A stretch of DNA of 64,000 bases from an uncultured Lachnospiraceae bacterium (GCA_944381475.1 CALWLH010000031.1:1-64000), one strand, 5' to 3'; positions 42,096-52,800 are shown, numbered from the stretch's first letter. Numbers and translations are program-made. The notes: generated by a model from the letters alone, not told the origin.

Positions 42096-42196
42096 AGTTC
42101 TTCCTTTCTCCTGTAAGCAGATATTTTGCAGGGGAAGCATTCTGATTGCTTTGGGATTAATATGCGTTCCTGCAGCTTGGCCTGCAAAGCTCTTTT

Positions 42197-42225
42197 ATAG
42201 TACCCCATTTTTTGACAAAATGCAA
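42197..42225 (-). promoter_or_regulatory. Promoter of prs
   Basis: On the minus strand TTGCAT (42225-42220), a 17-nt spacer and TACTAT (42202-42197). The TGATGTCATA edge of repeat copy C directly abuts the -35 box. Confidence 0.65.
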
Positions 42226-42330
42226 TATGACATCAGGGCCAAAAAGCCATGTTTTTCATGCCTGCGGGAAAAACATGCGAGAGCGTGCCCCCTTATCCGA
42301 TATGCTTTTCACGGCAGGGTATGACTTAGG
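42226..42330 (+). repeat. Palindromic intergenic repeat, divergent copy C
   Basis: Plus strand: TGACATCAGGGCCAAAAAG, a hairpin CATGTTTTTC/GAAAAACATG, extra sequence, then GGTATGACTTAGGGATGCG. The order and edges match copies A and B (core TGATATCAGGGTCAAAAG, hairpin, ATGACTTTGGGACCC), but the hairpin sequence differs and the AAAACAGCG part is gone. It lies upstream of prs, which is on the minus strand. Confidence 0.6.
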
Positions 42331-42349
42331 GATGCGCAGGTACAGGCTT

Positions 42350-43336
42350 CTAATTGGAATATCGCTTCAAGATCCGTATGTCCTGCCCATAAAAAGAAAA
42401 GCACTGGTAATTTCCCAGAATTCTGGAATAGATTCGGTCCGAATAGGTGTCCCGGATGCCTGCCAGGGACAGGTTTGTGGAAATGATGGTGCCGTTTTTT
42501 CTGGACAGCCTTTCATTGATGCAGGTAAAAAGCTTTGAATTGGTAAAGCTGTTTGAAAGCTCTGTTCCAAGATCATCCAGTATCAGGAGGTCGCAGTCAT
42601 AAACATACTGGCTGACGTCCGTCTCCTGCTCCTCATCCTGTTTAAACTGCTCCCGGCTAAACAAATCAAAAAGCTGCGCGGCTGTCATATAGACCACACT
42701 GTAGTATTGATCCATGACGGCCTTTGCGATGCAGTTTGAGAGAAAGGTCTTGCCGCAGCCGGCGGAACCGGTGAAAAGAAGACTGCCCTTTGCTGAGGGG
42801 AAATCCCTGACATATCTATGACAGGCATCCACAACCATGGTCATATTTTCGTAGACCGTACGCCCGTGCCGGGCGTATTTTTCATCCTTTGAATAGTAGT
42901 CAAAGGACAGCGTGTCAAAATTTTCCTTTTCCAAAATCCCCGCCAGGCCGGATTGGTTGTACAGGAGACTGGCGGCCGCCTGCAGGTAGCAGGTACACTT
43001 CTGCCCGTGAATGTAGCCCGTGTCCCTGCATTTGGGACAGGTGTAGGTCAGCTCCAGGTAATCTTCGGGAAAGCCCCCCTCCTTCAGAAGCCTTTGCTTT
43101 TCCTTTTTTAATTTTTCCAGATGGCCTTTGAATTCCTCCATGGAGAAGGCTTCCCTGCGGATGGCGCGCTTGGCGTAGGCGGCAGAGGAGGAGGAGATTT
43201 CCTCGTCAATCTGCCGGATTCTGGGAAGGGCCTTGTAAACCTCCTGAATATGGGCGATACGGAGGTTCTCGTGCATAAGCTGTCTGCGGTTATATTCCCG
43301 CATCAAAGCGTCATATTGTGAATTTTTCAGGGGCAT
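42350..43336 (-). CDS. DnaC/DnaI-like helicase loader ATPase
   Basis: A 328-residue AAA+ protein with Walker A LFTGSAGCGKTFLS and Walker B DLLILDDLGTE. The N-terminus (about 1-130) is helical, with a Cys cluster CPKCRDTGYIHGQKCTC like the zinc site of DnaC/DnaI-type loaders. It would place the replicative helicase on DNA. The gene follows the DnaD-like gene on the same strand with a 17-nt gap, together a helicase-loading module. The ATG at 43336 is followed by PLKNSQYDALMREYNRRQ. Confidence 0.87.
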   Translation of the reverse strand: MPLKNSQYDALMREYNRRQLMHENLRIAHIQEVYKALPRIRQIDEEISSSSAAYAKRAIRREAFSMEEFKGHLEKLKKEKQRLLKEGGFPEDYLELTYTCPKCRDTGYIHGQKCTCYLQAAASLLYNQSGLAGILEKENFDTLSFDYYSKDEKYARHGRTVYENMTMVVDACHRYVRDFPSAKGSLLFTGSAGCGKTFLSNCIAKAVMDQYYSVVYMTAAQLFDLFSREQFKQDEEQETDVSQYVYDCDLLILDDLGTELSNSFTNSKLFTCINERLSRKNGTIISTNLSLAGIRDTYSDRIYSRILGNYQCFSFYGQDIRILKRYSN

Positions 43337-43353
43337 AGGGCTTGAAATCCTTT

Positions 43354-44445
43354 CTATTCTGTGCGGCCAAATACCAGGGCCTCCATCTCGTCAAAATCTG
43401 TTTCCCGCTGCTCAAAATTGTTGAATTTGTTGGAGGAGCGGGAAGAGGCAGGGCTGTTTTTCGAAGGATGGGATTTCTTTCGCTCCTTAAACTGTAAATC
43501 CCGTTCGGCCACCTGGGCCATGCTGAATATTTTCTCCTCATACCAGGAGGTGAGAACCTTATTGGTATATTCAAACCGTCCCGTCTCCGTATTTCTGACT
43601 GCCCTGGCACAGGCCTCCTTTACAAGAGCCTCGTCAAAGCCCAGCTCCTCAAACCATCGGCGCACAAAGCGCTGCTCCGTGGCGGCAAGAACCTTTTTTG
43701 AAACACCCAGGGCCTCCTTTACCAGCTGGCAGTGATCCTCGTGCATGAGATGGGCTCGGATATCCTTTGCTGAATGAAGCTCCTGCTCGATGCAGCGGCA
43801 GGCCAGATTTTCCAGCTGGCGCATGGGTTTCCCTCTTTTGGGCTTTTCGGCGCAGTACTCCACCAGCACCTCGCAGGCATCAAAATCCTTTCCAAGATGA
43901 AAATAGATCCAGATCAGCCTCTCATAATCCATGCTGTTCAGGGGCTTCTTAAAGTAAATATTTGTCAGATTTAAGAGGTTTCTGAAGCCCTCGCTTTCCT
44001 CTGCCTCCCTGATCATGGCGGGAGTCAGGGCAAAGGAAGAAACCGCGTTCTCCGGGGCCGCTTCCTTTCCGGCGGCAGGCGGCTCATATTCCATATTTAC
44101 AGGTGTTCCTTCAAGGGTGGCAGCGGTTTCGGGTACTGCCCCAGGGGTCTGCTCCCAGGGCGAGAGCAAGGTTATATGGCTGATGGCCTTTCCCTCATAT
44201 GTAAGTGCGAGAACGCCCTTGCTGTCCCAGTATTTTAAGGCCCTGGTCACGTCCTTTTCCGTCATCTCAAAGATGTCTGCCATATCTGACAGGGAAAAAT
44301 CCATTTGAAGCTGGAGCGCCTGCAGCAGATAAAGATAAAGCTTTACATATTCCCCGTTGGCGGCGGGCATATATTGGGTTATAAAACCGGAAGAAACGAG
44401 AACGTCCGTATTTGGGCGTTCCCGGCTGATACTGATGAATGACAT
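43354..44445 (-). CDS. DnaD-domain replication protein
   Basis: A 363-residue protein with an N-terminal winged-helix (about 20-95; LYLLQALQLQMDFSLSDMADIFEMTEKDV), a proline-rich linker and two DnaD-type helical repeats at about 165-320 (SMDYERLIWIYFHLGKDFDACEVLVEYC, YTNKVLTSWYEEKIFS). The tail is Ser/Lys-rich. DnaD proteins open the origin and recruit the helicase loader, in line with the DnaC-like gene just downstream. AAGGAAAACC precedes the ATG at 44445. The earlier ATG at 44484 lacks a ribosome site. Confidence 0.85.
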   Translation of the reverse strand: MSFISISRERPNTDVLVSSGFITQYMPAANGEYVKLYLYLLQALQLQMDFSLSDMADIFEMTEKDVTRALKYWDSKGVLALTYEGKAISHITLLSPWEQTPGAVPETAATLEGTPVNMEYEPPAAGKEAAPENAVSSFALTPAMIREAEESEGFRNLLNLTNIYFKKPLNSMDYERLIWIYFHLGKDFDACEVLVEYCAEKPKRGKPMRQLENLACRCIEQELHSAKDIRAHLMHEDHCQLVKEALGVSKKVLAATEQRFVRRWFEELGFDEALVKEACARAVRNTETGRFEYTNKVLTSWYEEKIFSMAQVAERDLQFKERKKSHPSKNSPASSRSSNKFNNFEQRETDFDEMEALVFGRTE

Positions 44446-44505
44446 ATGGTTTTCCTTGTTTTTCGTATCTGGTTGCATGCACAAACGAGCATAGGGGAAG
44501 GCTGG

Positions 44506-45903
44506 TCAAAAGACTTTTGACAAAAGCTCCTCTCCAATGTTTACAACATCTCCTGCCCCCATGGTGATTAAAAGATCCCCAGGCTGGCAGCGGCTCATCG
44601 CAAACTCCTCGATTTCTGCAAAGGTTTCAAAGGATGCGGCGGGGGTGCCCCGGGAGGCGATGGCGGCCGCCAGCTGAGATGAATCCATCCCTAAGGTATC
44701 GGTCTCCCTGGCAGGGTAGATTTTTGCCAGAATCACTTCGTCTGCCGCCGACAGGGAATCTGCAAAATCATCAAAGAAGGCCTTTGTGCGGGAGTAGGTG
44801 TGGGGCTGAAAGATCACCCACAGCTTTTTGTGGGGGTATTTTTTTGCCGCCTCCAGCGTCGCGCTTATTTCTCTGGGATGATGGGCGTAGTCGTCGATGA
44901 TGGTGACGCCCCGAACCTCCCCCTTTTTCTGGAAACGACGGTCTGTTCCGGAAAATTCTCCTAAGGAGGAGGCGATCACCTCCGGCTTTATCCCCATTTC
45001 TGTACAGGCGGCGATAACTGCCAGTGCATTGGCTACATTGTGGAGCCCGGGAACCTGAAGCTGTACGAAGCACCCATCCGAGGGCTTGCCGGGGGCAGTC
45101 ACAGTGAAGCTATAGCAGCCGGTGGCGTCCGGCATGGCATTTTTATAAGAGTAGCCGCTTTTTTTCGGGTCCATACCGAAGGTGGAAATGCTCCTGCAGG
45201 CCAGACCCTCTGTCAGCTCCTCCAGATTCGGTATGCTGCTGTTGATAATTAAATGTCCCTTCTCCGGCAGAAGCTCCATATATCTGCGGAAGGAGCGGCG
45301 AATGTCCTCAATATCCTTAAAAAAGTCCAGGTGATCCTCCTCGATATTTAAAATAATCTCCAGGGTGGGGTAAAGGGACAGAAAGCGGTTGGTGTATTCG
45401 CAGGCCTCTGTCAGGAAGGTATCCCCTGTTCCCACGTGAATATTGCCTCCTATGCGGGGAAGCATGCCTCCCACCGAAATGGTGGGGTCTGTGCCGGCGT
45501 TTAGCAGCACATAGCTCATCATGGAAGTGACGGTGGTCTTTCCGTGGGTGCCGGACACGCCGATGGCAGTGGGGTAGTTTTTCATGATCTGTCCCAGAAG
45601 CTGGGCGCGGGTCAGCATGGGAATCCCCAGCTCCTTTGCCCGGGCAAATTCCGGGTTATCCGGGTGGACTGCCGCGGTATAAACCACCACATCCGGCTCT
45701 GCGTCCAGGTTGGAGGGGCGGTTGCCCTCATAGATGCGTATGCCCCTTGATGCCAGCTCCTCTGTGAGAGGGCTTAAATGCGCATCGGAGCCGGATACCG
45801 CAAAGCCGTTCCGGCTTAAAATAACAGCCAGCCCGCTCATACTGATACCGCCGATGCCGATAAAATGTACCTTTATGGGATGATCGAAATTGATCTGATA
45901 CAT
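44506..45903 (-). CDS. murC: UDP-N-acetylmuramate-L-alanine ligase
   Basis: A 465-residue Mur ligase joining L-Ala to UDP-MurNAc, the first peptide step of peptidoglycan synthesis. It opens with the nucleotide loop VHFIGIGGISMSGLA, has the ATP site GVSGTHGKTTVTSM near residue 115 and the Mur motif DDYAHHPREI. The ATG at 45903 follows AAGGAGG; the longer frame to 46065 crosses that ribosome site and is rejected. A promoter lies about 110 nt upstream. DnaD-like and DnaC-like genes follow on the same strand after about 60 nt. Confidence 0.95.
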   Translation of the reverse strand: MYQINFDHPIKVHFIGIGGISMSGLAVILSRNGFAVSGSDAHLSPLTEELASRGIRIYEGNRPSNLDAEPDVVVYTAAVHPDNPEFARAKELGIPMLTRAQLLGQIMKNYPTAIGVSGTHGKTTVTSMMSYVLLNAGTDPTISVGGMLPRIGGNIHVGTGDTFLTEACEYTNRFLSLYPTLEIILNIEEDHLDFFKDIEDIRRSFRRYMELLPEKGHLIINSSIPNLEELTEGLACRSISTFGMDPKKSGYSYKNAMPDATGCYSFTVTAPGKPSDGCFVQLQVPGLHNVANALAVIAACTEMGIKPEVIASSLGEFSGTDRRFQKKGEVRGVTIIDDYAHHPREISATLEAAKKYPHKKLWVIFQPHTYSRTKAFFDDFADSLSAADEVILAKIYPARETDTLGMDSSQLAAAIASRGTPAASFETFAEIEEFAMSRCQPGDLLITMGAGDVVNIGEELLSKVF

Positions 45904-46011
45904 ACTGAAATCCTCCTTCATGGGCTGTTCAAAATTAATAAGGAATAAATGCGGAGCATAATCAATCCTTTTTGAAAATCTGCCGGAAATCCTGCTTTGT
46001 GAATTAGTAAC

Positions 46012-46039
46012 ATTATAGCATTCTTCCCCAAAAATGCAA
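46012..46039 (-). promoter_or_regulatory. Promoter of murC
   Basis: On the minus strand TTGCAT (46039-46034), a 16-nt spacer and TATAAT (46017-46012). Confidence 0.65.
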
Positions 46040-46250
46040 TGGCTTCTTCTTTGCGGCTTGCCCATTGATTGCGGCGTTTTTCTGCTGCGGCCGGGACAAG
46101 AAAGCGCTTATGTAAAATTGCACGATACGCCCGGAAAAAAAGAAAACGATTTCTGTAAAAAATTGACAAAATTAGAGTAAAAAAAAGGCGCAAAACCTAA
46201 AAAATAGACAAAAAAATCGAAAAATTTTTTGCAAAAAACCAAATAAAGTG

Positions 46251-46279
46251 TTCACAATTAAAAAAAGGTGTGTTATAAT
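46251..46279 (+). promoter_or_regulatory. Promoter of glgC-glgD
   Basis: TTCACA at 46251-46256, 17-nt spacer, TATAAT at 46274-46279, with an A-rich tract upstream (about 46180-46250) that could act as an UP element. Confidence 0.75.
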
Positions 46280-46310
46280 GTACCCATCTTATACACGAAG
46301 GGGTGATCAT

Positions 46311-47582
46311 GTGATTAAGAAAGAAATGATTGCGATGCTGCTGGCAGGCGGACAGGGAAGTCGTTTAGGCGTTTTGACATCTAAAGTGGCAAAGCCCGCC
46401 GTGGCATTCGGAGGGAAATATCGGATCATCGATTTTCCCCTGAGCAACTGTATCAATTCCGGTATAGATACTGTGGGCGTTCTGACCCAGTATCAGCCGC
46501 TGCAGCTGAATTCCCATATCGGTATCGGCGTACCATGGGATTTGGACCGCAACATTGGCGGCGTATCCGTACTGCCTCCCTACGAGAAGAGCAAGGGAAC
46601 AGACTGGTATACCGGCACTGCCAATGCGATTTTTCAGAACATAGACTACATTGACAGCTTTAATCCCGAGTATGTCCTGATTCTTTCAGGAGACCATATT
46701 TACAAGATGGACTATGAGGTGATGCTTGACTATCACAAGTCCAATAACGCGGATCTGACTATCGCTGTTATGCCCGTCCCCATCGAGGAGGCCAGCCGTT
46801 TTGGCGTAGTCATCACGGACGATAATGGACGGATCGCGGAGTTTGAGGAGAAGCCTCCCAAGCCCCGTTCCAATCTGGCATCCATGGGTATTTACATTTT
46901 TACATGGAAGGTACTTAGAGAGGCGCTTATTGCCACAGGGGACGTGCCCAACTGTGATTTTGGAAAGCATGTGATTCCCTACATCCATGAGAGAAAGCAG
47001 CCCATCTACGCATACGAGTTTAACGGCTACTGGAAGGATGTTGGAACCCTGGGCTCCTACTGGGAGGCCAACATGGAGCTCATCGACATTATTCCGGTGT
47101 TTAACCTTTATGAGGAGTTCTGGAAGATTTATACAAAGACAGAGAGCCTGCAGCCGCAGTATGTGTCTGGAGAGGCGAAGATTGAGCGGACCATCATCGG
47201 GGATGGCTCGGAGATTTACGGTGAGGTCTATAACTCCGTCATAGGCTCAGGGGTTACCATTGAGCCGGGGGCGGTTGTGCGGGATTCCATCATTATGCAG
47301 AATGCGGTGATTGGAGCCGGTACGCAGCTGAACAAGGCCATCGTCGCGGAAAATGTACGGGTGGGAGCCGGCGCCCAGATCGGCGTGGGGGAATACGCCG
47401 AAAGTCAGCTGGACAAGAAGGTTTACGCATTTGACCTAGTAACCATCGGCGCAAATTCCGTTATTCCGGAGGGCGTGACCATTGGTAAGAATGTAGCCAT
47501 TTCCGGCGTCACCACAGCGGAGGATTATCCTGATGGAGCATTACCGAGCGGTGGATATATCATAAAGGCAGGTGATAAATAA
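46311..47582 (+). CDS. glgC: Glucose-1-phosphate adenylyltransferase, catalytic subunit
   Basis: A 423-residue ADP-glucose pyrophosphorylase, committing glucose 1-phosphate to glycogen. The nucleotidyl loop [11 protein letters not shown], the [18 protein letters not shown] block and the [14 protein letters not shown] sugar-nucleotide site are intact, followed by a left-handed beta helix. The GTG start at 46311 follows AAGGGG; the frame from 46248 runs through the promoter -10 box and is rejected. It overlaps the regulatory partner glgD by one base, so the two are translated together. Confidence 0.95.
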   Translation: MIKKEMIAMLLAGGQGSRLGVLTSKVAKPAVAFGGKYRIIDFPLSNCINSGIDTVGVLTQYQPLQLNSHIGIGVPWDLDRNIGGVSVLPPYEKSKGTDWYTGTANAIFQNIDYIDSFNPEYVLILSGDHIYKMDYEVMLDYHKSNNADLTIAVMPVPIEEASRFGVVITDDNGRIAEFEEKPPKPRSNLASMGIYIFTWKVLREALIATGDVPNCDFGKHVIPYIHERKQPIYAYEFNGYWKDVGTLGSYWEANMELIDIIPVFNLYEEFWKIYTKTESLQPQYVSGEAKIERTIIGDGSEIYGEVYNSVIGSGVTIEPGAVVRDSIIMQNAVIGAGTQLNKAIVAENVRVGAGAQIGVGEYAESQLDKKVYAFDLVTIGANSVIPEGVTIGKNVAISGVTTAEDYPDGALPSGGYIIKAGDK

Positions 47583-48703
47583 TGAGAGCGGTTGGTATAG
47601 TTTTGGCAGGAGGCAACAATAAGCGCATGAAGGAGCTGTCCGAGAAACGGGCAATCGCTGCCATGCCCATTGCCGGGAGCTACAGGGCGATTGATTTTGT
47701 CCTCAGCAATATGACGAATTCCAGCGTGAATAAGGTGGCTGTGCTGACGCAGTACAACTCCCGTTCCTTGAACGAGCATTTAAGCTCCTCCAAGTGGTGG
47801 AATTTCGGACGCAAGCAGGGGGGCATGTTTCTGTTCACCCCTACCATCACAGCGGAAAATTCCAACTGGTTCAGAGGCACAGCGGATTCCATCTACCAGA
47901 ATCTGCACTTTTTAAAGACCAGCCATGAACCCTATGTGGTAATCGCATCCGGTGATGCGGTTTACAAGCTGGATTACGGCAAGGTTTTAGAGTATCACAT
48001 TGAAAAAAAGGCGGATATCACCATTGTGTGCAAAGATATGCCCGAGGGTACGGATCTGACGCGTTTTGGGCTGGTTAAGACAGATGATGACGGCCGGATT
48101 GTGGATTTTGAGGAGAAGCCCATGGTTGGCTCCTACAGTACGGTTTCCTGTGGAATTTATATTATCAGAAGAAGGCTTCTTATCGAGCTGATTGAGCGCT
48201 GCGCCCAGGAGGACCGGTACGACTTTGTGAACGATATCCTGATACGCTATAAGAATTTAAAGAGGATCTATGCTTACCGCATGGAAGGATACTGGAGCAG
48301 CATCTCCAGCGTGGACGCCTACTACCATACAAATCTGGATTTCTTAAAGCCGGAAGTTCGGAATTACTTCTTCAAGGAGTATCCCAACATTTACTCTAAG
48401 GTGGACGACCTTCCGCCTGCAAAGTATAATCCGGGAAGTCAGGTCCGAAACAGTCTGGTTTCCAGCGGCTCCATTATTAATGGTACAGTGGAGAATTCTG
48501 TGCTCTTTAAGAGCGCGTTTATAGGAACGAACTGCGTCATCAGAAATTCCATTATTTTAAACGACGTATATATCGGTGACAATACGGTGATCGAAAACTG
48601 CATTGTGGAGAGCCGGGATACGATCCGGGCCAATACCAGCTATATCGGCACGCCGGAGGATATCAAGATCGTGGTGGAAAAAAGCGAGAGATACATGATC
48701 TGA
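47582..48703 (+). CDS. glgD: GlgD, partner subunit of ADP-glucose pyrophosphorylase
   Basis: A 373-residue GlgC paralogue. The loop reads LAGGNNKRMKELSEKRAIAA, so the catalytic GGxGxRL pattern is altered, as in firmicute GlgD, which forms a heterotetramer with GlgC and stimulates it. The C-terminal beta helix is shorter. It starts in the glgC stop codon (TAATG). Its stop codon overlaps the core of a small repeat copy (48701-48718). Glycogen phosphorylase lies 9 kb downstream; no glycogen synthase is in the window. Confidence 0.93.
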   Translation: MRAVGIVLAGGNNKRMKELSEKRAIAAMPIAGSYRAIDFVLSNMTNSSVNKVAVLTQYNSRSLNEHLSSSKWWNFGRKQGGMFLFTPTITAENSNWFRGTADSIYQNLHFLKTSHEPYVVIASGDAVYKLDYGKVLEYHIEKKADITIVCKDMPEGTDLTRFGLVKTDDDGRIVDFEEKPMVGSYSTVSCGIYIIRRRLLIELIERCAQEDRYDFVNDILIRYKNLKRIYAYRMEGYWSSISSVDAYYHTNLDFLKPEVRNYFFKEYPNIYSKVDDLPPAKYNPGSQVRNSLVSSGSIINGTVENSVLFKSAFIGTNCVIRNSIILNDVYIGDNTVIENCIVESRDTIRANTSYIGTPEDIKIVVEKSERYMI

Positions 48704-48743
48704 TATCAGGCTCAAAAGACCGCTTAAAAAGGGTATTTTAAGC
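48701..48743 (+). repeat. Palindromic intergenic repeat, minimal copy D
   Basis: The core TGATATCAGGCTCAAAAG (48701-48718) overlaps the glgD stop codon. A hairpin GCTTAAAA/TTTTAAGC (48722-48743) follows. It is the same core-plus-variable-hairpin layout as copies A to C, but in the reverse orientation relative to its neighbour, spoVG. Confidence 0.5.
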
Positions 48744-48763
48744 AAGTAAGAGGGGGAACCAGT

Positions 48764-49033
48764 ATGAATATTACAGATGTACGTATACGAAAAGTCGCTA
48801 AGGATGGAAAGATGAAGGCCGTTGTATCCGTGACACTGGACGATGAGTTTGTTGTCCATGATATCAAGGTGATTGAGGGGGATAAGGGTCTGTTTATCGC
48901 CATGCCCAGCAGAAAAAGCGCGGAGGGGGAGTACAAGGATATTGCTCATCCCATCAACTCATCCACCAGGATGCAGCTGCAAAATATTATCATCGACGCA
49001 TACGAGAAGGCGCTTGAGCAGCAGCCGGAATAA
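48764..49033 (+). CDS. spoVG: SpoVG, sporulation/RNA-binding regulator
   Basis: An 89-residue SpoVG, complete. The [20 protein letters not shown] opener and the [21 protein letters not shown] block are diagnostic. SpoVG is a small nucleic-acid-binding regulator that affects septation, capsule and sporulation in Firmicutes. GAGGGGG lies before the ATG. It is 60 nt after glgD and precedes pth. Its presence supports a Firmicute host but not sporulation by itself. Confidence 0.96.
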   Translation: MNITDVRIRKVAKDGKMKAVVSVTLDDEFVVHDIKVIEGDKGLFIAMPSRKSAEGEYKDIAHPINSSTRMQLQNIIIDAYEKALEQQPE

Positions 49034-49118
49034 AAAAGGCTTGTATGGATTTCGATGATTGAAGGTAGACAAAAGCAGATGCCTGTGCTATAATTTGGCG
49101 TCAGGACATGAACGGTTC

Positions 49119-49180
49119 AAAAAAACTGTGTTTCCAGTAAACTTTTCCGGTGTGCTTGAGACACAGTCTTTTTTGTGTGT
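49119..49180 (+). terminator. Probable terminator after spoVG
   Basis: AAAAAACTGTGT and ACACAGTCTTTTTT pair across about 30 nt, with a T-run at the end. Confidence 0.6.
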
Positions 49181-49249
49181 TAAGCCTGAAAACCGTTAAC
49201 CGTTTGCGCCGATGGATGAATAATAGAAGTAATATAGAAGGGCAGGGAT

Positions 49250-49819
49250 ATGAAGATCATCGTGGGACTGGGAAATCCAGAGGAGAAATTTACAGGGACA
49301 AGGCATAATATCGGATTTGACGTCGTTGACCGTTTGGCGTCCGACCATGGCATCGCAGTCAATACAAGAAAGCATCAGGCCCTGGTGGGAACAGGCGTGA
49401 TCGCAGGTCAGAAATGCGTACTGGTGAAGCCGCTGACCTATATGAATCTTAGCGGAAACAGTGTTAGGGCGGTGGTGGATTTTTACAAATGTGATCCTGC
49501 AAAGGACGTCATCATTATTCACGATGACATCAGTCTCCCGGTGGGGCAGCTTCGTCTCCGGGCAAAGGGAAGCGCAGGGGGGCATAACGGGATAAAGAGC
49601 GTGATTGCCAATATTGGAGATGAGTTTTACAGGATTAAGTTCGGCGTGGGAGAAAAGCCAGCCCAGATGGACCTGGCGAATTATGTGCTGGGACGGTTTC
49701 CTGAAAGCGAGTGGCCCAGGATTAAGGAGGGTGTGCTGGACGCTGTAAAGGCGGTGGACGTTATTTTGTCCCAGGGCTTTCACGCTGCCCAGAATATCTT
49801 TAACCAGAAAAAAGAATAA
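49250..49819 (+). CDS. pth: Peptidyl-tRNA hydrolase
   Basis: A 189-residue Pth that frees tRNA from stalled peptidyl-tRNA. The conserved GLGNPEEKFTGTRHNIGF with the catalytic His, KPLTYMNLSG and GSAGGHNGIKS are present. It begins after GAAGGGCAGGGAT. It is followed after 34 nt by mfd, the usual firmicute order pth-mfd. Length and motifs are complete. Confidence 0.96.
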   Translation: MKIIVGLGNPEEKFTGTRHNIGFDVVDRLASDHGIAVNTRKHQALVGTGVIAGQKCVLVKPLTYMNLSGNSVRAVVDFYKCDPAKDVIIIHDDISLPVGQLRLRAKGSAGGHNGIKSVIANIGDEFYRIKFGVGEKPAQMDLANYVLGRFPESEWPRIKEGVLDAVKAVDVILSQGFHAAQNIFNQKKE

Positions 49820-49853
49820 AATCATAAATTTCCATAAAAGCAATGGAGTGAGT

Positions 49854-52800
49854 ATGGCGGATTTGTTTGTAAGTCCTCTGGGAGAGCTGGCAAGCTTTAA
49901 TGAAATGGAACGCTGCCTCAGGGAGGGCGTTACCCCCGTGCAGATGACAGGCTGCGTGGCTTCCCAGAGGGTTCATCTGATGTATGAGGCGGGGAAGGCC
50001 TATAAATGGCGGCTCATTGTGGCGGGGAATGACCTGACCGCAAGGGAAATTTACGAGGATTATATGCAGCTGGATGACCAGGTGTTTTACTACCCGGCAA
50101 AGGATCTGATCTTTTATCAGGCGGATCTCCAGGGGGGGCTCCAGCTGGGAGAACGTCTGAATGTTCTCCGATGCTTATATGAAAACAAGGGCGGGACGAT
50201 TATCACCACCATGGATGGGCTGATGAATGTGCTGCCTTCCTTTGATTCCTGGAGAAGGCAGGTAATCTATGTGACAGGCGCCCAGGAACTGCCCCCGGAT
50301 CAGTTTTGCCAGAACCTGGTGCAGATGGGTTATAGCCGTGTATCTGCTGTCACGGCTCCGGGAGAGTTTGCCCATAGAGGGGATATACTGGATATATATC
50401 CCTATACGGAGGAAAATCCGGTTCGCATCGAGCTTTGGGGTGACGAGGTGGATTCCATCCGTTTCTTTGACCCGGAGAGCCAGCGTTCCATTGCGAATGT
50501 GGATGAAATCTACATTTTTCCTGCAAGAGAGCTGGTTCTTACAGCTCCGGAGCAGAAAAGAGGGCTCTCCAGAATACAGAAGGAGTACGAGGCGCAGTAT
50601 AAGCTCTTTAAGGAGCAGGACAAATATGACGAGGCTCTGAATCTGAAGCAGAACGCAGGAGCTTTTATTGACGAGCTTTCCGGCGGGATTGTCCCCGGGA
50701 ACCTTTACAGCTTTCTCGGATATTTCTGCGATGACAGAAGAAGCCTTTTGGACTATGTTCCTGAGGATGCTGTGGTTTTTGCGGTGGAGCCCGTACAGAT
50801 GCGGGAGAAGGGTGACGCGGTGGAGGCGGAGTTTGTGGACAGCTGCAGCCACAGACTGGAAAAGGGGTATATTCTTCCCGGACAGACGGGATTGATTTAT
50901 AAACAAAGGATCATCATGGATCAGCTGGCGAAGCGCAGGACGGTGGCCGTCACCGGGCTGGATGTGCGGCTGCCCTTTCTTAATATAAAGGAGCGTTTTG
51001 GCGTCAATGTCCAGAGCATCAGCCCCTATAAGGAGAATACAGCTCTTTTATTAAAGGATCTGGAGAAATGGCATAAGGGAGGCTACAGGGTGGTGATCCT
51101 TTATGCCAGCAGAACCAGGGCAAAACGCATGGCCCAGTATCTTCAGGACTATGATCTGGATGTATTTTACTGTGAGCGTTCGGAGGAGCAGGTGCTCCCC
51201 GGTCAGGCCATGATCACATGGGGGAAGCTTCGCAAGGGCTTTTCCTATCCCTATCTGAAATTTGTGGTTCTCACAGAGGCGGATATGTTCGGCGCTGAAA
51301 AGAAGAAAAAGACAAAGCGCAGCGCCTACAAGGGCACAAAGATTAACTCCCTAAGCGACCTGAAGGTGGGAGACTACGTCGTACACGAAAATTACGGGCT
51401 GGGAATTTACAGGGGAATCGAAAGACGCCTGGTGGACCATGTGAGCCGGGATTACATCCGGGTGGAATATGGGGACAATTCCAGTCTTTTCGTGCCGGCA
51501 ACCCAGTTTGAATTTATACAAAAATATGCGTCCTCGGACAAAAAAGTGGAAAAGCTCAACACCCTTTACGGCAATGAGTGGAAAAAAACCAAGACAAAGG
51601 TCAAGGCCGCAGTGGAGAAGGTAGCTGCCGAGCTGGTAACACTCTACGCAGCCAGGCAGAAGCAGCAGGGCTATGCCTATGGGGCGGACACCCTGTGGCA
51701 GAAGGAGTTTGAGGAGAGCTTTCCCTACGAGGAGACCCAGGATCAGCTGGAAGCCATCAAGGCTGTGAAAAAGGACATGGAAAGCAATAAGATCATGGAC
51801 CGTCTGATCTGCGGGGATGTGGGCTTTGGAAAGACGGAGATCGCCATCCGGGCAGCCTTTAAGGCGGTGCAGGAGGGAAAACAGGTGGTTTATCTGGTTC
51901 CCACAACCATTCTGTGCCAGCAGCACTACAATACGTTCCGGGAGAGGATGAAGGATTATCCCGTGCGGGTGGACATGATGAGCAGGTTCTGCACAAAAAA
52001 GCAGATGGCACAGACCGTGGCGGATCTGAAGAAGGGCCTTGTAGATATCGTTATCGGAACACACCGGGTGCTGAGCAGGGATGTGGAGTTTAAGGATCTG
52101 GGGCTTCTCATTATCGACGAGGAGCAGCGCTTTGGCGTGACCCATAAGGAAAAAATCAAGCAGATGAAGCAAACGGTGGATGTGATGACCCTCACGGCGA
52201 CCCCCATTCCCAGAACCCTGCACATGAGTCTCATTGGGGTGCGGGATATGTCCGTTCTGGAGGAGGCGCCCAGTGAGCGCCTGCCCATCCAGACCTATGT
52301 CTGTGAGAGTAGCAAGGAGATGGTGAGAGAGGCTATCGCCAGGGAGCTGGCAAGGGATGGCCAGGTATACTATGTTTACAACCGGGTGTCCGGTATTGCG
52401 CGGGTGACGGAGGAAATCAGCCAGATGCTGCCCCAGGCCAATGTGGCCTATGCCCACGGGCAGATGAGCGAGCGGGAGCTGGAACGGATCATGCTGGATT
52501 TTGTGAATGGGGAGATCGACGTGCTGGTTTCCACCACCATTATCGAGACGGGCCTTGATATCCCCCGGGTCAATACAATCATCATCGATGATGCGGACCG
52601 TCTGGGCCTGTCCCAGCTATACCAGCTCCGGGGGCGTGTGGGGCGCTCCAGCCGTACCGCCTACGCCTTTATCATGTATAAAAAGGATAAGCAGCTGAAG
52701 GAGGAGGCGGAAAAGCGCCTGATGGCCATCCGGGAATTTACGGAGCTGGGCAGCGGGGTCAGGATTGCCTTAAAGGATTTGGAAATCCGAGGGGCGGGCA

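Noticed and set aside
44505-44521. GTCAAAAG-A-CTTTTGAC palindrome at the murC stop, possibly a repeat-core relative
   Set aside because: It shares only TCAAAAG with the repeat core and lacks TGATATCA, so it is not counted as a family copy.
51351-52457. 368-aa open frame antisense to mfd
   Set aside because: It covers conserved helicase motifs of mfd on the other strand, and its His/Leu-rich composition is typical of shadow frames.
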